From positions 2,480,001 through 2,544,000 of the forward strand of contig OZ023193.1 of assembly GCA_963995505.1 (NCBI GenBank): a stretch of 64,000 nt of DNA, given 5' to 3'. The notes under the pieces are model-generated. The model was not told the DNA's origin and made no database searches. It saw only the letters and a program-made list of their open reading frames with translations. Both the position numbers and the translations under genes were made by a program. The stretch comes from Hypericum androsaemum. Taxonomy: Eukaryota > Streptophyta > Magnoliopsida > Malpighiales > Hypericaceae. How positions within the stretch are numbered: the stretch's first letter is position 1; each line of letters starts with the position of its first letter. This document shows, one piece after another, positions 11,967 through 23,016 of the stretch.

Positions 11967-13623
11967 ATGGATTCGGACCGTGAGGTAGCCCATGACTTGT
12001 CTCCCTTAATTAAGATATTCAAAGATGGATCCATAGAGAGGCTCCAAGGCACAGCAGTAGTCCCTCCGTCTCTAGACCCAATAACCAAGGTCACTTCCAA
12101 GGACGTCGTCTTCTCCCTCGAACACAACCTCGCTTTCAGGTTATACCTACCCGAAAACGCCTCCCCCGCCCGAAAGCTTCCGCTTCTGATCTACATCCAC
12201 GGGGGCGGGTTCTGCATCGAGACGCCATTCTCTCCCACCTACCACAACTACCTCAACTCGTTAGTTTCGGAGGCCAACGTGGCGGCGGTCTCCGTTGACT
12301 ATAGGCTGGCCCCCGAGCACCGTATCCCTGCTGCGTACGAAGACTCGTGGGCCGCGCTTCAATGGGTGGCCTCCCATGCAGGCGAAGATGGTCCCGAGGA
12401 GTGGCTCAACACCCACGCCGATCTCACTCGGGTGTTCCTAGCTGGGGATAGTGCAGGTTTGTAACGCAAGAGAGTAAATTTTTTGCACCTATAGATTAGG
12501 CCTCCATGAATTGAACTCGGATTTTATCAAATTATTGTTACAACTTGTGCGGTTGGAACAACTTTTCTTGACAGAGGGACAATTTTGTTGATGGAAGTGG
12601 CTGCAATAATTGAATATTTTTATTATTTTAAGAAAAAATCTGTGAAATGATAATTTTATTGAGGGCAAACCTATAAATTATTAAAGACTAATAAATATTC
12701 GTCCTTAAATCAACTGGTAATAAATTTTTTATATTTTTAATTAAAAATTTCGCGTCCAATATTTGTTGGGATCACATTTCAAAAATTTCAATAGACAAAA
12801 ATTTAGATTAATTGGTCGAGTAATTCTTCGTACACAAAAGTAAAGGTTGGTGGGGACATTTGCTCCACATAAATTTCTAGGCAATACAATTTCTTATATT
12901 TTTTGTCACAAAATTTTGAAATTGCTCCTAGTAGTATTATTTCTCAAAATTAATTTGTAATTTAACACAATCGACGATTATCTACATGTCTTTTTCTTCA
13001 TTCTATAATGTATTTAGCAGTTATTTTATTTTAGATCATTTTAATCCAACATATCTTCTACTTTACACGTTATTATCGTAGTACCAAAAATGTTAAGATT
13101 ATATCATATCGATAATAGTCCCGCTATCTAAACCTCCTCCTGTCTATGAACTGGTGCAGGTGCTAATATATGCCACCAAATGTGTGTCAAGAACGGGAAG
13201 GAGAGGTTGCAAGGGATCGCCCTAATGGGTGCGGCGCTAATAAATTCTTACTTCTGGGGGAAAGAGCCCGTCGGGAATGAGCCCAAATACCCAGAAAGAA
13301 GAGCCTTCCTTGATGGTTTGTGGCTTCTTGCTTCTCCTTCCTCGGTCGCCGGGTGCGACGATCCTTTAATTAACCCTGATTTCGAGCCTGGATTAAGCGG
13401 CTTCGGGTGCGAGAAGGTGCTCGTGGTTGTAGCCGAGAAGGATATAGTGAGGGACAGAGGATGGCGATATTATGAGAGGTTGAAGGAGAGCGGATGGGGC
13501 GGGAAGGTGGAGTTTGTGGAGATTGACGGAGAGGGCCATGTCTTCCATCTTGAGGATCCGACGAGTGATAAAGCAGTTGCTTTGCTTAAGAAAGTGGCTT
13601 CCTTCATTAGGGAGGAAGATTAA
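11967..13623 (+). CDS. CXE-B: class-I plant carboxylesterase, two exons
   Basis: Predicted soluble esterase of 317 residues. Exons are 11967-12456 and 13160-13623; the 703-bp intron (GTTTGT...GGTGCAG) interrupts the Gly164 codon in phase 1, two residues after the nucleophile. Family motifs are complete: HGGGF at 78-82, YRLAPEH near 112-118, GDSAG with Ser162, DPLINP near 231, Asp258 in AEKD and His290 in GHVFHL. This is the most canonical of the intron-bearing copies. The short start [10 protein letters not shown] matches CXE-C and CXE-D in layout. CXE-B, -C and -D form one subgroup, with almost identical exon blocks but unalignable introns. The substrate cannot be inferred. Confidence 0.95.
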
Positions 13624-13760
13624 TGGAGTTTTTAACTCGTGACGTCGATGATTGAATGTTTGTTTTCTTTTTGAAGGAGATAAAGGTTGAATCTATGATT
13701 AATCGGAATTGAAATCTATCTCAACTTTTTTAAAAATATTTCTAGTTCGAATTCGAACCA

Positions 13761-14134
13761 TATAAAAAAGGGAAAAGTCTATTTAAATATCCTGTGATAT
13801 CGCAAAAAATCAAGTCAATATCCTGTGGTTTAAAACGTATCAATTGAGTCAAATTTATTTCAATTAAAATTAATTAGCTGCCCGAACCTTGCCCGTCTAG
13901 CCCGGACCCTGCCCAGTCACGTGGACCAGCTACATCAGAATTTTCTGATGACGTGGCACCACGTGGGAACGTCCCTCTGGGCAAAGACCGGGCAAGATGG
14001 ACAAGGTTCGGGCAGCTGCCCGGGCTTCTAATTGGAACAAATTTGACTCAATTGATACGTTTTAAACCACACGGTACTGACTTGATTTTTAATGATACTA
14101 CAGGGTACTTAAGTGAACTTTTTCCTATAAAAAA
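13761..14134. mobile_element. Small MULE MITE (356 bp), same family as 2271-3727
   Basis: The element at 13770-14125 is flanked by TATAAAAAA at 13761-13769 and 14126-14134 (9-bp duplication). The inverted arms match those of the larger element near the window start: GGAAAAGTCTATTTAAATAT at the left end, the ATCAATTGAGTCAAA block and the GGGCAGCTGCCCGGG palindrome. It encodes nothing. It sits 137 bp beyond the CXE-B stop codon. Confidence 0.92.
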
Positions 14135-14167
14135 ATAATGTTAGAAGAGTGACTTTCATGAATCGGC

Positions 14168-14256
14168 CAAACTACCCGCTGCTTAACTCGTGGGCTAGGC
14201 TTCAATAGGTGGCTAAGCACTCTTGTGGGAATGGGCCTGAGACATGGATCAACCAG
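14168..14256 (+). pseudogene. CXE gene fragment (relic 1a)
   Basis: Translation resembles the CXE stretch before the nucleophile: SWARLQ, a stop, then VAKHSCGNGPETWINQ, against [11 protein letters not shown]...GPEEWLN in CXE-B. The preceding CCAAACTACCCGCTGCTTA matches the AAACTACCCGCTGCTTACGA of the relic near 17430. The in-frame stop and small size make it non-functional. Confidence 0.72.
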
Positions 14257-14493
14257 CTTTTAATTTGGCCTTCATGCATTAGAGGTCCCCCTTAATGCCT
14301 CAATACTTATGTTCAACGTATGATATTTAAAATTTAGTATTGTCAGATGATTTTATCAAAATTATCTTTTAGCTCACATTTTTTAAGTGAATTCAAATTT
14401 CATATCATTTACTCTAACTCCCATTTATTTAATACCTCGATACTTTTGTTTTCACGTAATTTGAGTCTTCTTAATACATGAGTATTATACCAC

Positions 14494-14590
14494 GGGGTGG
14501 GAATGGGCCTGAGACTTGGATCAACCAGCACTGTGGACTTGGGCGGGTGATCTTGGCCGGCGACAAAGAAGGGATCAATTTTTTATTGGG
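14494..14590 (+). pseudogene. CXE gene fragment (relic 1b), nucleophile lost
   Basis: Reads GNGPETWINQHCGLGRVILA followed by GDKEGIN, corresponding to [25 protein letters not shown] of intact members. The nucleophile elbow GDSAG has become GDKEG, so Ser is Lys. It partly repeats relic 1a (GNGPETWINQ in both), so the two may be separate duplicates or the halves of one broken gene with an inserted repeat. Confidence 0.72.
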
Positions 14591-15176
14591 CTTCATACAC
14601 TAGGTCATTCTGTTTTGAGCGGTATAAGTAAATATATTTTCATTTTTAGTTTCCAATATCCTCTGATATCCACAATCAAATTTGTGGTCTAAAAAAAGTT
14701 AAAAAATAATTGATTCTCCTGTCGAAATATCGGTTCCAAACATAAAAATATCCATCTTCATAACTTTCTCACCCACTTCCTGCTACAATTAAATACACAT
14801 GTCATTGGTGAACTTGAATGGGGAGCAATAAATTCACAGGACCGCTCTGTTCTTCTGTGAGAGAGAAGTCATACACTTGCTTAAATTTGAATTAATAATT
14901 TAAAAAATACTAAAGATATTTTGTTGATACACCTAATATATGAATATTCATTAGATCGAAATTAAACTAAAGATATATATATATATATATATATATACAA
15001 TTCTATATTAAATAGCCACTAAACACATCACATGCACGTATCCCCTTCCCCCCTGCCTATATAATATATACAGTTGAACCATGGTGTAGGCGGTACCTAC
15101 CATTTAAACCCATCACTCCGAAGTTTAGGGCAAACCACCGTCGTTTTTTGCCAGTCCGTTCCTTAATCCTCCTAGA
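14591..15176. other. Spacer and presumed promoter of CXE-C with an (AT)n microsatellite
   Basis: AT-rich. A perfect (AT)n tract runs from about 14972 to 14996. A TATATAATATATA box at 15058-15070 lies about 110 bp before the CXE-C start codon. Confidence 0.5.
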
Positions 15177-16588
15177 ATGGATTCAGCTTCGAGTACCGCC
15201 ACACGAGAGATAGCCCAGGACTTCTCTCCGGTCCTCAAGATCTTCAAAGATGGATCCATAGAGAGGCTGATGGGCACCGACGTGGTCCCTCCTGGTCTAG
15301 ACCCAGCAACCAAGGTCACTTCCAAGGACGTCCTCCACTCACCGGAACTCAACGTTAGTGCCAGGCTATACCTGCCGGAAAACGCCTCGCCGAACCGAAA
15401 GCTGCCGCTTCTGATCTATATCCACGGCGGCGCGTTCTGCATTGGATCGCCCTTTTGTGCCTTGTACCATAACTACCTCAACTCCATAGTCTCGGAGGCC
15501 AACGTGGTGGCGCTCTCCGTTGGCTATAGGCTGGCCCCCGAGCACCGTATCCCTGCTGCGTATGAAGACTCGTGGGCCGCGCTTCAATGGGTCGCCTCCC
15601 ATGCTGGCGGAGATGGCCCCGAGGAGTGGCTCAACTCCCATGCTGACCTCACTCGGGTCTTCCTAGCTGGGGATAGTGCAGGTTAGTACGGTAGTAGGTG
15701 ATCCGTCGGGCAATTTTTTTTTACCGTAAATTTTTACATTTTGTTAGAATTTGAACACCAGACCTTCACTAAAAATGTTGTTAGGTTAAATATTTTTTGG
15801 CCGTCGGCAAATTTATGTTACCTTGTTGTTTAAAAGACTTTCACATCACTAATTAACACGTGATTTAAAATTGCCTGAACAAAAATATACTTAAGTATCA
15901 TTAAATATATAATTTTAAAAACAAATATATGAAAAACAATTCACATGAAAATATTGGAAGGAGATGAGTTTTTCCATTTTTTTGTCTTCTCCTTTTTTAA
16001 ATTGCAAAACCGAAAAAATAATGCAGATTGAATGTATGTTATATTATTTTACTTTTTAAATAATTTACAGAATTCCACAATATTTGATTCTACGAGAGTA
16101 ACAATCTTGGCTACGCCGCTTCTACAGGTGGTAATATATGTCACCACATGTGTATGAGGAACGGGAAGGAGAGGTTGCAGGGGATAGACCTAATAGGTGT
16201 GGTTCTGATACATCCTTACTTCTGGGGGAAGGAGCCCGTCGGGAATGAACCCAAGGAGCCGGAGAGGAGAGCCTATGTTGATGCTATCTGGCTTTTTGTT
16301 TCTCCTTCCTCGAGTGTTGGGTTCGACGACCCTCTAATTAACCCTGATTTCGAGCCTGGATTAGACGGCTTGGGATGCGAGAAGGTGCTCGTGGTTGTCG
16401 CCGAGAAGGATATTCTGAGGGATAGAGGATGGAGATACCACGAGAGGTTGAAGGAGAGCGGTTGGAGTGGGAACTTGGAGTTTATGGAGATTCGAGGAGA
16501 GGAACATGTCTTTCATCTTCATAACTCCAACTGTGTTAATTCAGTTGCTATGCTTCAGAAAGTGGCTTCCTTCGTCAGGGAAGCATGA
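15177..16588 (+). CDS. CXE-C: class-I plant carboxylesterase, two exons
   Basis: Predicted soluble esterase of 321 residues. Exons are 15177-15681 and 16128-16588; the intron (GTTAGT...TCTACAG, 446 bp) is phase 1 in Gly169, the same site as in CXE-B and CXE-D. Oxyanion motif HGGAF (83-87), nucleophile Ser167 in GDSAG, Asp263 in AEKD, His295 in EEHVFHL. In the conserved [10 protein letters not shown] block Asp116 is replaced by Gly (SVGYRLAPEH), unlike its closest relatives. Residue numbering of the triad equals that of legume 2-hydroxyisoflavanone dehydratase (Thr168/Asp263/His295 in soybean, from general knowledge) to within one, but Ser is present here, favouring esterase activity. Substrate unknown. 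Confidence 0.94.
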
Positions 16589-16824
16589 GCTTGCTCGTTG
16601 CGCTACAATGCCTTTGATTTGTTAATATTATATTTGTATGAGATGTTGAATTTGCGAGCAATAATGTAAACATATCAAACCTGATATCTATATTTTATAT
16701 TCTGATTCGGATATATGTATTCTGATTCGGATCGGAGTGATTTTTCGAGAGTTATTTGAATATTTTCTCAATATTCTACTACATTTTCTGACAAGTTGTT
16801 CAGTGTTGTTACACGTTGTGTCAC

Positions 16825-16947
16825 ATAAAGTTTAGAAATTCTTGTGCAACTGGGTGCGTTGATCTTCTTGGCTGTTACTGTCTATGCGGGGCTTTGTCCC
16901 CTAATTAATAATATTTCTACGGTTAAAAAAAATAAAGTATAGAAATT
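16825..16947 (+). mobile_element. Very short 5'-truncated non-LTR insertion (about 91 bp)
   Basis: ATAAAGTTTAGAAATT (16825-16840) and ATAAAGTATAGAAATT (16932-16947) differ at one base and flank a 91-bp insert ending in an A-run. This is the shape of a severely truncated LINE copy. No coding sequence remains. Confidence 0.6.
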
Positions 16948-17260
16948 TCGGAACAATTGAATAATATTTCGGTGTCTTTTGTTTGGCATTTATGTTTAGG
17001 CAATCTGCGGACCTCACATCCAATGCTGGCAATGAGTTTAATCGTTGGATGCTTATAAGATATAATTTTGGAAGAGGGATGTATTTATCAGATATCTTCT
17101 ATCACGTTGTGCTTGGGCGACGATGATATGTATTATCGTTATACATCATGTTACATTTAGAAATGTTTTATAAGATATCTTCTATCAATTTACTTCGTAT
17201 TAAATTTGGCCGAATAATTCTACTTCAAGGATGTATTCATATTCAACGACCCATAAACGG
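16948..17260. other. Intergenic, nothing recognised
   Basis: AT-rich spacer between the short retro-insert and the next CXE relic. Confidence 0.45.
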
Positions 17261-17456
17261 ATGTGAAAGCCCTTATCGTGGTCCACCACCGCGGCAGTGA
17301 GAATTGCATTGGTCACCTTTCGATACGGCTTTCAAGATATTCTTGTCCACTTTGACGGCCCAGGTCCGTTTGATTCGTATGTCCGGGGACAATACGCTGG
17401 TGCCCGGAGAACAAACTACCCGCTGCTTACGATGACACGTGGGCCAGGCGAGAATT
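17261..17456 (+). pseudogene. CXE gene fragment (relic 2)
   Basis: KALIVVHHRGSENCIGHL resembles the [15 protein letters not shown] oxyanion-hole region with HGG changed to HRG. About 110 bp further on, in a shifted frame, PENKLPAAYDDTWA matches [15 protein letters not shown]. Order and spacing match an intact CXE exon, with frameshifts between. It ends 17 bp before a MULE insertion; no CXE sequence was seen beyond it. Confidence 0.75.
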
Positions 17457-17464
17457 AGTGTCTA

Positions 17465-18348
17465 TTTATTTTAGGTAAAAATCTACTCACATACCATGTA
17501 GTTTCAGCCTTTGACATATCATTACCCCGTGGTTCCAAATTGTCTGACTAGATGACAAAAGTTTCATCTAAATTAACAACCAAATAACATTTACTAACTA
17601 CAGTTAATTAAAACACATACCACGTAATTAATTTTACATACATGGCACGCCACGCCAACAATTTTTTGACGTGACATGTCACATCATCAATTAGACAAAT
17701 TTAACCCAAACTATTCCCAAATCTAACTTAAACAAAAAATTAAGGATAAATTACTTTCAAGTCTCTCGGGTTTACTTAAATATACTCAAAAGTCCCCCTG
17801 TTTGCTTAAACACGAGGGATGTCGGCGTGTATTTTACAAACAGAGAAGACTTTTGAGTATTTTTAAGCAAACCCGAGAGACTTGAGAGTAATTTACCCAA
17901 AAATTAATCCAAATCCTAATTTCTCCGGACCCTCCGTCTCCTCCCTCCCTCCTCCACCATTCGACAAAGACGCAGCGTCAGAAAGCAAGCTAAGCAAACA
18001 TTATGGTAACTTTCGATACCAAGAGAAGAGGTTGACTATGGAAAATTTGTGGTAACATTTTGCCTTACGAAGTAAACTACAGCATATGAAACTAGAAAAT
18101 CACACCTACAGAACATTGCAAGGAAGCAAAGACAAAAATTAACATCTCCGGCCGAAATTGTTGACGTGGCATGTATGTAAAATTAATTACTTAACATGTG
18201 TTTTAATTTAGTGTAGTTAGTAAATGTCACTTGGTTGTAAACTAGATGAAACTTTTGTCACATGGTCAGACAATTTGAAATCACGGGATAGTGGTGTGTC
18301 AAATGCTGAAACCATAGGGTCTATAAGTGGACTTTTACTTTTATTTTA
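17465..18348. mobile_element. MULE MITE (866 bp) with long inverted arms and 9-bp target duplication
   Basis: The element at 17474-18339 is flanked by TTTATTTTA at 17465-17473 and 18340-18348. The arms are inverted repeats of roughly 200 bp, starting GGTAAAAATCTACTCACATA on the left and AGTAAAAGTCCACTTATAGA on the right (reverse complement), both containing TCAAATTGTCTGAC-type or matching sequence. It encodes nothing and hosts another MITE at 17744-17898. Confidence 0.88.
17735..17907. mobile_element. Nested MULE-like MITE (155 bp) inside the 866-bp element
   Basis: The element at 17744-17898 is flanked by AAAAATTAA at 17735-17743 and 17899-17907 (9 bp). It is nearly a perfect hairpin: the left arm reads CAAGTCTCTCGGGTTTACTT and the right arm is its near complement (AAGCAAACCCGAGAGACTTG). 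It entered after the host MITE. Confidence 0.87.
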
Positions 18349-19360
18349 AGTATTTTGTATTTTTAAAAGTTTTACAGTTATTTAATAGTTACTGAGATTT
18401 ACATCCAAATATAGTTAACACACACAGAAATCTTATTCTAAAAATAATTATTAGGATAACTTATCAAACTAAATGAATAATTTTAATTAAACTAATTTCA
18501 ATAGTATTCAATTCAAAATTATATCTTGACAAGTAAATCACAAAATATAGTAAAACTCCTGTAAAATGATAATTTCTCTAAATTAATAAAAAATTTGGGT
18601 CACGAGTCGGGACCGGTGTAAAAATTTAATAACCCTCCTATTGTAATAATTAATACTTTTTAAAAAAAAATTAGTGCTAAATTATGGTCTCAATTTTTTG
18701 CATATTTTTTTAATAAATACATATATTTTAACATACTTTACAATTTGGAAAATATTTTAAAATACTAGTTTATGCTAAACTTGCCTTTCTCAATTGTCTT
18801 CAAATGGTCTTTGTGATCGCCATCTTGTTGTAAAAAATATCTTAATCGAATATAATATTTGAATAATGTTATAAGCCAAAAAAATTTAGATTTAAATATA
18901 GATAAAATAATTTTTTGGTATAAATACGCTCAAAAAATCCATTTTAATATTTTCATAGAAAAAAATCTATTTTAGATAATATTTTTCTAAAGTGATATTT
19001 TTCAACCCCAAGGATCTCACATTCTAAATGCTTAATGTAACTGTCCATTTAACTGGTTTTAGCTGTGGCGCGATATTCAAGTCAAAAGATGTCGCGCTTA
19101 CGTATTTGAGTAACTATTTTTGTGGGCGTATTTGAGTAATTCTTGACCAAACATAATCTTTTCTCTGACAAGTATTTAGATTAATTGATGAGTGCATTGT
19201 TCTAAATTTGCTAGATTTTATAGTTGCATAATTAGAAAATATAACAGTGTTAGATATTTGTTGTAAAAGTTTTATCTTCTTTAAATATTTTACCTAATTC
19301 AAATCTGGATTAATCGACCCAGTTATTCGAGTCTTAATACAAGAGATTGAAAATCGAATA
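18349..19360. other. AT-rich intergenic region, nothing recognised
   Basis: About 1 kb of strongly AT-biased sequence with only very short frames and no clear repeat ends. Confidence 0.5.
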
Positions 19361-19666
19361 ATTCTTAACTTGCCTACCCATTTTAGGACATATTTTTCAA
19401 TCTAACCCAATTAAAAAGTTCCCTTCTACATCCTTCTAATGTCAAAGCATGAAACTTTTTTTCAAAAAAAAGAAAGCATGAATTACCAAAAAAATGCCGA
19501 CTGGCTAGCTGTTAGAATATGTCAAAGTTCCTTTCGAGACCCCGAAATTTATGGTCACAATTCATTGCTATTGGGTCAAGTTGTACTTTGCTTGGATCAT
19601 TCTCTAACTCTTGGATACTCTTCTAAATTTTGACCACCACATCTTGAGTCGATCATGATATGCTCC

Positions 19667-21194
19667 TTGTTGTTAAGAATTCAGCAACTAGGGAACAAAA
19701 TACGCAAAGAACACGGACGCAAGAGTTTACGTGGTTCGGCCTAGTGCCTACGTCCACTGAGAGAAATGATAACTTTTATTGATGACTTTCCGAGCCACAA
19801 AGCCATACAAAACCTTAGAGTAACATGCCTTTATATAGACGCAAACCCTTGGTGTACAAGTAACCTATCTAGGTCAGATTAGGAGTCCAAAACCTAGTCA
19901 GAATAGAAATAGGAATATGAAATAAGTCTTTCCTATTTCTCGCCATCCCAACAATCTCCACCTTGGCGAGAAATCATCTCGTGGAAGAACCATGAAGCTC
20001 CACCCGAACTTCAACAAACTCCACCTTGACAAAACACTGCCCCACAAAGAACCATGAGATCTTGCAAAACTAATCAGACTCCACCGACTCCATCTCTGAC
20101 CATAGATAACTGCATCAATAAAACCATCTCAACTTTCTCTTCACCTTTTGTTCAATCACTTGGAGTCAGTTGCTTGGCCTATTCTCTCCAATCTCCATTG
20201 AACCCCAACTAGCAAGTCCACTTGCTGAAGCAACCTTGCGACCAATAGACGCGTCCTCTATTTTTTGGTCAGCCCCATGCTCCACAACCTCGAACTGCTT
20301 CTCCGCTGGACCTTCTTGCCTCATACCAATGCTACATGCCATAGCATACAAAGGGCAACCTTTTTTCTACTAAGTAGAACCCTCGACATACCTCGAACTC
20401 CATCATTCGGCCTTGAGTGAGATACCCGATCCGCGCGTGGTGTTAACAACGGCTTCGCATTCTCCATGCAAAACCTACCCAACACCTTTGACGTGCACTT
20501 CCCTTTAGACAACCATAGCGGGACCCATCTAACAATGCTTCTCCGAGACAACCATGGCTCCTTGCCAACCATGCCTCCACGAAACAACCATAGCTCGCTA
20601 TCCATGTCTCCGCGAATCCCAACTCTACTCAAACCATTCATGTCAAGCATTTGCTCCCTCATACGAACCAACCTCATATGACTTGAGCTTTTGCCAACTC
20701 CTTCAGACCCATTGATGTGACTCCATCTACAATAATGTGCCTCACTAACTTGTAGGTATTTCCTTTCACCATTCATCCCTACCATCGCATCCTTCTCCAC
20801 CTTCATTAGCATACCTTTATAACTATCACTGTTATAATCCAAGGTCCCTAATGAAAAGAGATTACCAGGATACATTGGACTTGATAAGACAGAAAGCCAG
20901 TCACCATCCGACCCGTCTGAATATGTGGCCATGGTTGTGGATGCCAATCCCTCCTCGTTGTCTTGATCCCTATTTCGTCGTGGATAGTCCCCTTCATGTG
21001 CCTTTCTCCGCACTTGAAACCACTTCCATTGAACTTCTTTGACTCCGACCTGGATCCTCTTCCACAACCCAGCTGGTGGCTCCTCATCATCCGCCAAGCA
21101 CAAGCGAATCTTCGCTACCGCCTTGGCCTCCAACTTAATAGAAATAGGAATATGAAATAAGTCTTTCCTATTTCTCGCCATCCCAACAATTGTA
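19667..21194 (-). mobile_element. Internally deleted Ty1/copia retrotransposon
   Basis: On the minus strand the complete 3' LTR is at 19671-19953 (283 bp, TGTTGGGATGG...TTCTTAACA), preceded by a purine-rich tract (AAGGTGGAGA). The 5' LTR survives only as its first 53 bp or so at 21136-21189. The sides read CTTGT and ATTGT, a 4-5-bp target duplication. The interior, about 1.2 kb, fuses pieces of gag-prepol and reverse transcriptase. The matching site in the other duplicate copy (near 22800) lacks the element, so it inserted after the duplication. Confidence 0.82.
20321..21181 (-). pseudogene. Copia polyprotein remnant (deleted fusion, 286 residues)
   Basis: The open frame contains recognisable but discontinuous copia segments. 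Near the N-terminus, LEAKAVAKIRLCLADDEEPP and LGTLDYNSDSYKGMLMKVEK resemble gag-prepol sequence. Near the C-terminus, KVLGRFCMENAKPLLTPRA followed by SRVLLSRKKVALCMLWHVAL resembles the end of the reverse-transcriptase region. Protease, most of integrase and the catalytic RT core are missing, and intervening parts are in wrong frames. No function is expected. Confidence 0.7.
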
Positions 21195-22006
21195 AATTTT
21201 ATTTTACGAATATTCGAACATTATCAAACACTTATTTAAGGTGTGATTTTCTGAATCGTATTTTTCGCTTGAACCGGCTTAATAAATATAAATATAAATA
21301 TTTTATCACTTAGTTCATCGATAGTTACGATGTATGTTTCTTGTTCTAGTTTATGCAAAAATATGGATATCAAAATATATTTTCTTTCTTTAAAGATATT
21401 ACTAGTTGATTTTCAAAATGTAACCTTCATTTTGTTTTTTTTTTCTACCGACGAAGGCGTAATATATACACTTGTATTCCACCAATATATATATATATAC
21501 ACACTTGTAAAAAGTTAATATACTTCTCCATAAGAAGAAATGAACTTTTTTCCATACAATTAACAATGTTCAAGTGTTTGGCTCTTAATTTTGTCAGCTC
21601 GATATACAAAAATGGGTCTAGATTCACCGAAAACAGTTACAAATTATTTGGAATTGGAAACAAAAATTTATGTCACCACAAAAAATAACTAATTAATTAT
21701 TGTTTTCTCCTGTCCAGTAACGGATCTAAACCATGAATACATTTCCAGAACCTTCTCGTCTACTTTCTATTACAATTAAATGCAACCATGTCCCAATCCA
21801 TTGAACTTCAAGGCGGACCAATAAATTTGGACAATTCCTTGTGGTTGCATTTGTGATGCCTATTATGGGCATGAATAAATATACAAGATAGAATGGGACC
21901 CAACAAATAATTTTGGTTGTAAAACTTTGGAACAATAAATATGTTTCTAACATTTTTTATCACATGAAAATATGTGGAAAAGGATTTTTGGTATGGATCT
22001 GATGAG

Positions 22007-22329
22007 TTTTATGTTGGATGTTTTCAACCATGTTTGATTTTCAACCATATTTTTCAATTTTTCTAAGCTTTCTTACACTCATTTCTAAGAAAGCATCATC
22101 AGAAATTAACTAAGTGTGTTCTTGGTCGGGTCAAGGTAGTACAAACCTTGAACTCGACGATGGTGTTAAGAGCTTCATCGTATTCTGACGGCGTTAGTTC
22201 ATAGGCCCGCTGTACTCGCGGATCATATCCGGAAGATCGAACTAAACGTATGAAAGAATCGATAAGGCTTTGAAGTCGGCGCTACACCAACGATTCTTTC
22301 ATCTTCCAACACAATTTTCCAACATTTTC
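22007..22329. mobile_element. Insertion present in only one duplicate copy, possibly a solo LTR
   Basis: Compared with the other duplicate copy (junction at about 33823), copy 1 carries an extra block at 22012-22324. It starts TGTTGGATG and ends TTTTCCAACA, an inverted terminal pair typical of LTRs. Flanks share TTTT, so a 4-5-bp duplication is possible but not clean. No coding sequence was recognised. Confidence 0.5.
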
Positions 22330-23016
22330 GTCCCGGAATCTCTTTTTTTCTCAAACATGTGATATGACAAAAGTCTTTTTCAAGTCATATCCTATAACCT
22401 TAAACAAACACACTAAGTAATCCTTGTGGCGGACCATGACTAATCAGATAGAGAAAGAAAATAGAACTTAGAGATTGCTCATTTTTAATAATTATAAATT
22501 TAATTCTTAACTTGCCTACCCATTTTAGGACATATTTCTCAATTTAACACAATTAAAAATTCTCTTCTCTATCCTTCCAATGTGAAAGCAAGAAATATTT
22601 TTTCAAAAAAGAAAGCATGAAGTATCAAATAAATGCCGGCTGGCTGGCTGTTAGAATACGTCCAAGTTCCTTTCGAAGCCCGGAAATATATGGTCACAAT
22701 TCGTTGCTGTTGGGCAAAGATGTACTTTTCTTGGACCATTCTCTTGGATACTCTTCTAATTTGTGACTGACTATCTGTACATCTTGACTCAGCCATGATG
22801 TACTCCTTTTTAGTTTTATTTTACATCTATTCCGACATTGTCGATTACTTATTTAAAATATATTTTTATTGAAATTTTGTATTCGTGAATTTTTAATTGA
22901 ATATCATTTTAAATAAATTCAAACAACTTATCACTTTTTTTTTTGCGCTAAAAAACTTCATAAATAAAAGAAAAAGATACAGAGTCCGACACAAACTCTA
23001 TGACCTACCCCCGCTG

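Larger units (their letters stand above)
19361..22505. repeat. Tandem duplication upstream of CXE-D, copy 1 (no gene attached)
   Basis: Sequence at 19365-19680 (from CTTAACTTGCCTACCCATTT) recurs at 22505-22830. Sequence at about 21190-22505 recurs at 22830-22936 plus 32969-34014. Order and orientation are the same, so this is a head-to-tail duplication with its junction at about 22505. Copy 1 is interrupted by the copia element at 19671-21189 and holds an extra 313 bp (22012-22324). It stops exactly where copy 2 continues into the CXE-D promoter. Confidence 0.82.

Noticed and set aside
14972..14996. (AT)n tract as a matrix or origin element
   Set aside because: A simple microsatellite; nothing else supports a function.
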